A DNA stretch of 64,000 nt, from positions 806,001-870,000 of the forward strand of contig NZ_CP040899.1 in the NCBI RefSeq assembly GCF_006349365.1. Direction: 5' to 3'. The notes below the pieces were generated by a model. The model had not been told where the DNA came from, searched no databases, and saw only the letters and a list, made by a program, of their open reading frames with translations. The DNA comes from Georgenia wutianyii. GTDB taxonomy: Bacteria; Actinomycetota; Actinomycetes; Actinomycetales; Actinomycetaceae. Shown one piece after another: positions 60,399 through 64,000 of the stretch; position 1 is the stretch's first letter, and each line of letters begins with the position of its first letter. The translations under genes and the position numbers were made by a program.

Positions 60399-61912
60399 GC
60401 CAGACCGCCACCCGCCGGCACGGCGCGCACGTCGCGCCCGTCACCGACGACGACGCCCGCCTCACCGCGCGCGTCCAGGTGATCGCCGAGGCGCTGGAGA
60501 TCGCCGGGGACCAGGTCGACCCTGCTCTCGTCGAGGCGTCCCTCGCGGACATCGCCCGGGTGGAGGAGCGGCTGCGGCTCGGGGTGGGCTGGACCGTCGC
60601 GGCGCTCGTCGGGGGCACCGGCTCGGGCAAGTCCTCCCTGTTCAACGCGATCTCCGGGCTGAGCTTCGCCGACGTCGGGGCCATCCGCCCGACCACCGAC
60701 CGCGCCGCCGCGTGCGTGTGGGGCGGGCAGGCCACCGAGCTCCTCGACTTCCTCTCCGTCGGGCCCCACCGGCGCATCGAGCGCGAGAGCATGCTCGACG
60801 CCGACCACGAGCGCGCGCTGCACGGGCTCGTCCTCCTCGACATGCCCGACCACGACTCCGTCGCCGAGGCGCACGCCGGCCAGGTCGACCGGCTGCTCCC
60901 GCTCGTCGACCTCCTCGTCTGGGTCGTCGACCCGCAGAAGTACGCCGACAACGCGCTGCACGCCCGCTACCTGCGCGGGCTCGCCGACCGGCAGGCCGCG
61001 ATGCTCGTCCTCGTCAACCAGGTCGACACGATCCCGCGGGCGGCCGTGCCACGCGTCGTCGACTCCGTGCGCAGCCTCCTGCGCGCCGACGGCCTGGACG
61101 ACGTCGAGGTCCTCACCACCTCGGCGAGCACCGGGGAGGGCGTCGACGACGTCCGCGAGGTGCTGGCCCGGACCGTGGCTGGCCACTCCGCCGCCGCGCG
61201 CACGGCCGAGGCGGAGGTCGAGGCGGTCGCGCGCCGCCTCGCCGTCGCCGTCGGCCCGGGTGAGCCGCCGGCCGGTGAGGCGCAGGTGGCGGCCGTGACC
61301 GACGAGCTCACCCGGGCCGCCGGGACCGACGCCGTCGCCGAGTCGCTGCGCTCGGCCGCCACCCGGGTACGGCCCAGCGCCCCGGCCCGGCCCGAGCTGC
61401 CCGCTGCGGGCACGGTCGAGGCCGTGCGCGGCCGCTGGCTCGCGTCCGTGACCGACGGACTGCCGGCCCGCTGGCGTCAGGCGGTGGAGAGCGATGTCTC
61501 CCCGAGCAAGGACCTGCGCGCGGCGGTGGGGAAGGCGGTCGAGAGCGTGCCGCTGCCCGAGGCGCGGCAGCCCGGGGCGATCGCGCTGCACCTCGCCGGC
61601 CTGGTGCTCGCCGTCCTCGGCGTCGTCGGGCTCGTGCTCGGCCTCACGGGGGTGCTCGGCACGGACCTGCCCGGCGGGCTGCTGCTCGGCGTGGGCGGTG
61701 GGCTGGTCGCGCTCGGCGTGGGCGCCGTCGTCGGCTCCCGGCTCTGGCGTGGCTCCCACGGTGAGCGGGTGGCGGCCGGGTACCGCGAGGACGTGACCGC
61801 GCGGGTGCGGGACGTCGTGCGCACCGCGCTCGCCAAGCCGACGAGCTCCGTGCTCGCGCGGCACCGCACGTTGCGCGAGGCCGTCGCGGGGACTGCCCCA
61901 CAGCGCGGCTGA
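60395..61912 (+). CDS. Membrane-anchored dynamin-like GTPase (second of a pair)
   Basis: This is a 505-residue GTPase with G1 GGTGSGKSS (73-81), G2 RPTTDR, G3 DMPDHDS (about 149-155) and G4 NQVD (about 208-211). A C-terminal pair of helices (AIALHLAGLVLAVLGVVGLVLGLTGVLG and GGLLLGVGGGLVALGVGAVVGSRLW) near residues 385-450 anchors it in the membrane. Its start overlaps the stop of the first GTPase gene, so the two are made in equal amounts and probably form a hetero-oligomer, as DynA/DynB do. A role in septum or membrane remodelling is likely but not shown. Confidence 0.84.
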   Translation: MSQTATRRHGAHVAPVTDDDARLTARVQVIAEALEIAGDQVDPALVEASLADIARVEERLRLGVGWTVAALVGGTGSGKSSLFNAISGLSFADVGAIRPTTDRAAACVWGGQATELLDFLSVGPHRRIERESMLDADHERALHGLVLLDMPDHDSVAEAHAGQVDRLLPLVDLLVWVVDPQKYADNALHARYLRGLADRQAAMLVLVNQVDTIPRAAVPRVVDSVRSLLRADGLDDVEVLTTSASTGEGVDDVREVLARTVAGHSAAARTAEAEVEAVARRLAVAVGPGEPPAGEAQVAAVTDELTRAAGTDAVAESLRSAATRVRPSAPARPELPAAGTVEAVRGRWLASVTDGLPARWRQAVESDVSPSKDLRAAVGKAVESVPLPEARQPGAIALHLAGLVLAVLGVVGLVLGLTGVLGTDLPGGLLLGVGGGLVALGVGAVVGSRLWRGSHGERVAAGYREDVTARVRDVVRTALAKPTSSVLARHRTLREAVAGTAPQRG

Positions 61913-62022
61913 GCGACCACGCCCTCCCAACCCGGACCCTGCTGGTGACGGGCGGTGCGGGCGCGAGGGCATCGTCGTGCCAGCGCCGGCCACCGGGCCG
62001 GCCCCGAGCAGGGGAGCACCCG

Positions 62023-62538
62023 ATGAGCGACACCAACCAGATCACCGTGCGCGGCAGGGTCGGCACCGAGCCCGACATCACCATCACCCCCAGCGGCAGG
62101 CAGGTGACCAAGTTCCGGCTCGGTTCCACCCGCGGCTACCGCGACACCGCGGGGGAGTGGCGCGACCACCCCACGGAGTGGTTCACCGTCAAGGTGTGGG
62201 GCGGAGCGAGCGACGCGGTGAGCCAGTCCCTCCACCGCGGCATGCCGGTCGTCGTCCAGGGCGTGCTCAGCACGGAGGAGTGGATCTCCGGGGACGACCG
62301 CAACCAGCACACCAACGTCATCACGGCCACCACCGTCGCCGTCGAGGTGAGGTACGGGCTCGTCACCTTCAACAAGGTCACCCGCATCGGGCCCCCGGAG
62401 GCCGTCCCCGCCGTCGTCGACGGCCCGCCGGCCGAGGAGCCGCCCGGGCTCGCGGACCCCGAGGAGGAGGGGGCGTCGCCGGAGGAGGCCGCGGAGCTCG
62501 CCGTCGAGCGGGACGAGTGGGCCAGGGCCGAGGTGTAG
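62023..62538 (+). CDS. Single-stranded DNA-binding protein
   Basis: This 171-residue protein has an N-terminal OB-fold (ITVRGRVGTEPDITITPSGRQVTKFRLGSTR; TEWFTVKVWGGASDAVSQSLHRGMPVVVQGVLSTEEW). It continues with an acidic, proline-containing tail. The conserved DDD/DDIPF tip that recruits partner proteins in main SSBs is missing; the tail ends WARAEV. This suggests a paralogue rather than the replication SSB. ATG 62023 has AGGGGAG 8 nt upstream. It lies between the dynamin-like pair and ettA. Confidence 0.87.
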   Translation: MSDTNQITVRGRVGTEPDITITPSGRQVTKFRLGSTRGYRDTAGEWRDHPTEWFTVKVWGGASDAVSQSLHRGMPVVVQGVLSTEEWISGDDRNQHTNVITATTVAVEVRYGLVTFNKVTRIGPPEAVPAVVDGPPAEEPPGLADPEEEGASPEEAAELAVERDEWARAEV

Positions 62539-62599
62539 CGGCCGATCGCCGGGAGCGAAGCGTGCGTCGTCGTCGTGCGCCCGCGCGCCCGCCGTGGCC

Positions 62600-62648
62600 T
62601 ACCCTGGAGGATTGCAGGCGGCCGGGGCTCTCCCGGCCGGCAATCCTC
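62600..62648 (+). promoter_or_regulatory. Possible promoter and long inverted repeat in the ettA leader
   Basis: TACCCT (62600-62605) may be the -10 of ettA. It is followed at once by an inverted repeat: outer arms GAGGATTG/CAATCCTC (62607-62614 with 62641-62648) and inner arms GGCCGGG/CCCGGCC (62620-62626 with 62632-62638). The structure ends 17 nt before the start codon and spans the leader, so it could be an attenuator or stability element for ettA; alternatively it terminates the ssb-like transcript. Confidence 0.45.
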
Positions 62649-62665
62649 GAAGCACTGGGAGTGAA

Positions 62666-64000
<1,335 letters not shown>

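Overview
This is a 64 kb chromosomal window from a very GC-rich actinobacterium. The catabolic and housekeeping gene content (cellobiose uptake with a GH1 glucosidase, EttA, Orn, paired dynamin-like GTPases, SulP) and the many GTG starts fit an order such as Micrococcales (Cellulomonas/Georgenia-like). That placement is inference; no rRNA or other taxonomic marker is present. There are four tRNA genes (Leu-UAG, Lys-CUU, His-GUG, Arg-UCU). I see no insertion sequence, CRISPR array, rRNA or replication origin.

Layout. 0-5.3 kb: an oligopeptide ABC importer (fused double ATPase cut by the window edge, two permeases, lipoprotein binding protein) divergent from a TetR regulator. 5.4-6.9 kb: lipase maturation factor. 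7.0-13.3 kb: a cellobiose/beta-glucoside locus (LacI regulator, 18-bp repeat array, CebR-like operator, binding lipoprotein, two permeases, GH1 beta-glucosidase). 13.4-17.3 kb: a NarL-type two-component system, a GAP-family membrane protein and an MFS carrier. 17.4-28.6 kb: mostly housekeeping or small stand-alone genes (rph, rdgB, VOC, NUDIX, bcp, M23 peptidase, ATP-grasp, DUF488, a divergent ArsR/SRPBCC pair, SDR, nadE, DUF808). 29.0-32.9 kb: a small cluster joining a dehydrogenase, an atypical pterin-synthase-like protein, a glycosyltransferase and, convergently, a RibA-RibD_C fusion. 32.9-39.2 kb: HAD phosphatase, orn, and a four-gene MacAB-like export operon led by an acidic lipoprotein.

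39.2-48.3 kb is the accessory region: a frameshifted lipoprotein, DUF6817, an orphan membrane protein, a methyltransferase, then a visibly AT-richer three-gene operon. That operon encodes a SIR2-domain protein, a 188-aa middle protein and a Rad50/SMC-like ABC ATPase with a CPVC zinc hook. It is the best candidate for an anti-phage conflict system here and resembles ABC-three-component architecture. Several unrecognised small genes and remnants follow it. 48.3-64 kb: a secreted GH43-like enzyme, a TetR-controlled ABC exporter, two MFS carriers, a SulP transporter, a dynamin-like pair, a single-stranded DNA-binding protein and the start of ettA.

Three signals cut across genes. First, an 18-bp tandem repeat family occurs at three intergenic sites, two of which flank the DUF808 gene in opposite orientation. 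Second, about a dozen genes have a TANNNT-type box exactly 6-7 nt before the start codon and no ribosome-binding site, which points to leaderless transcription. Third, many operons are translationally coupled through GTGA/ATGA overlaps.
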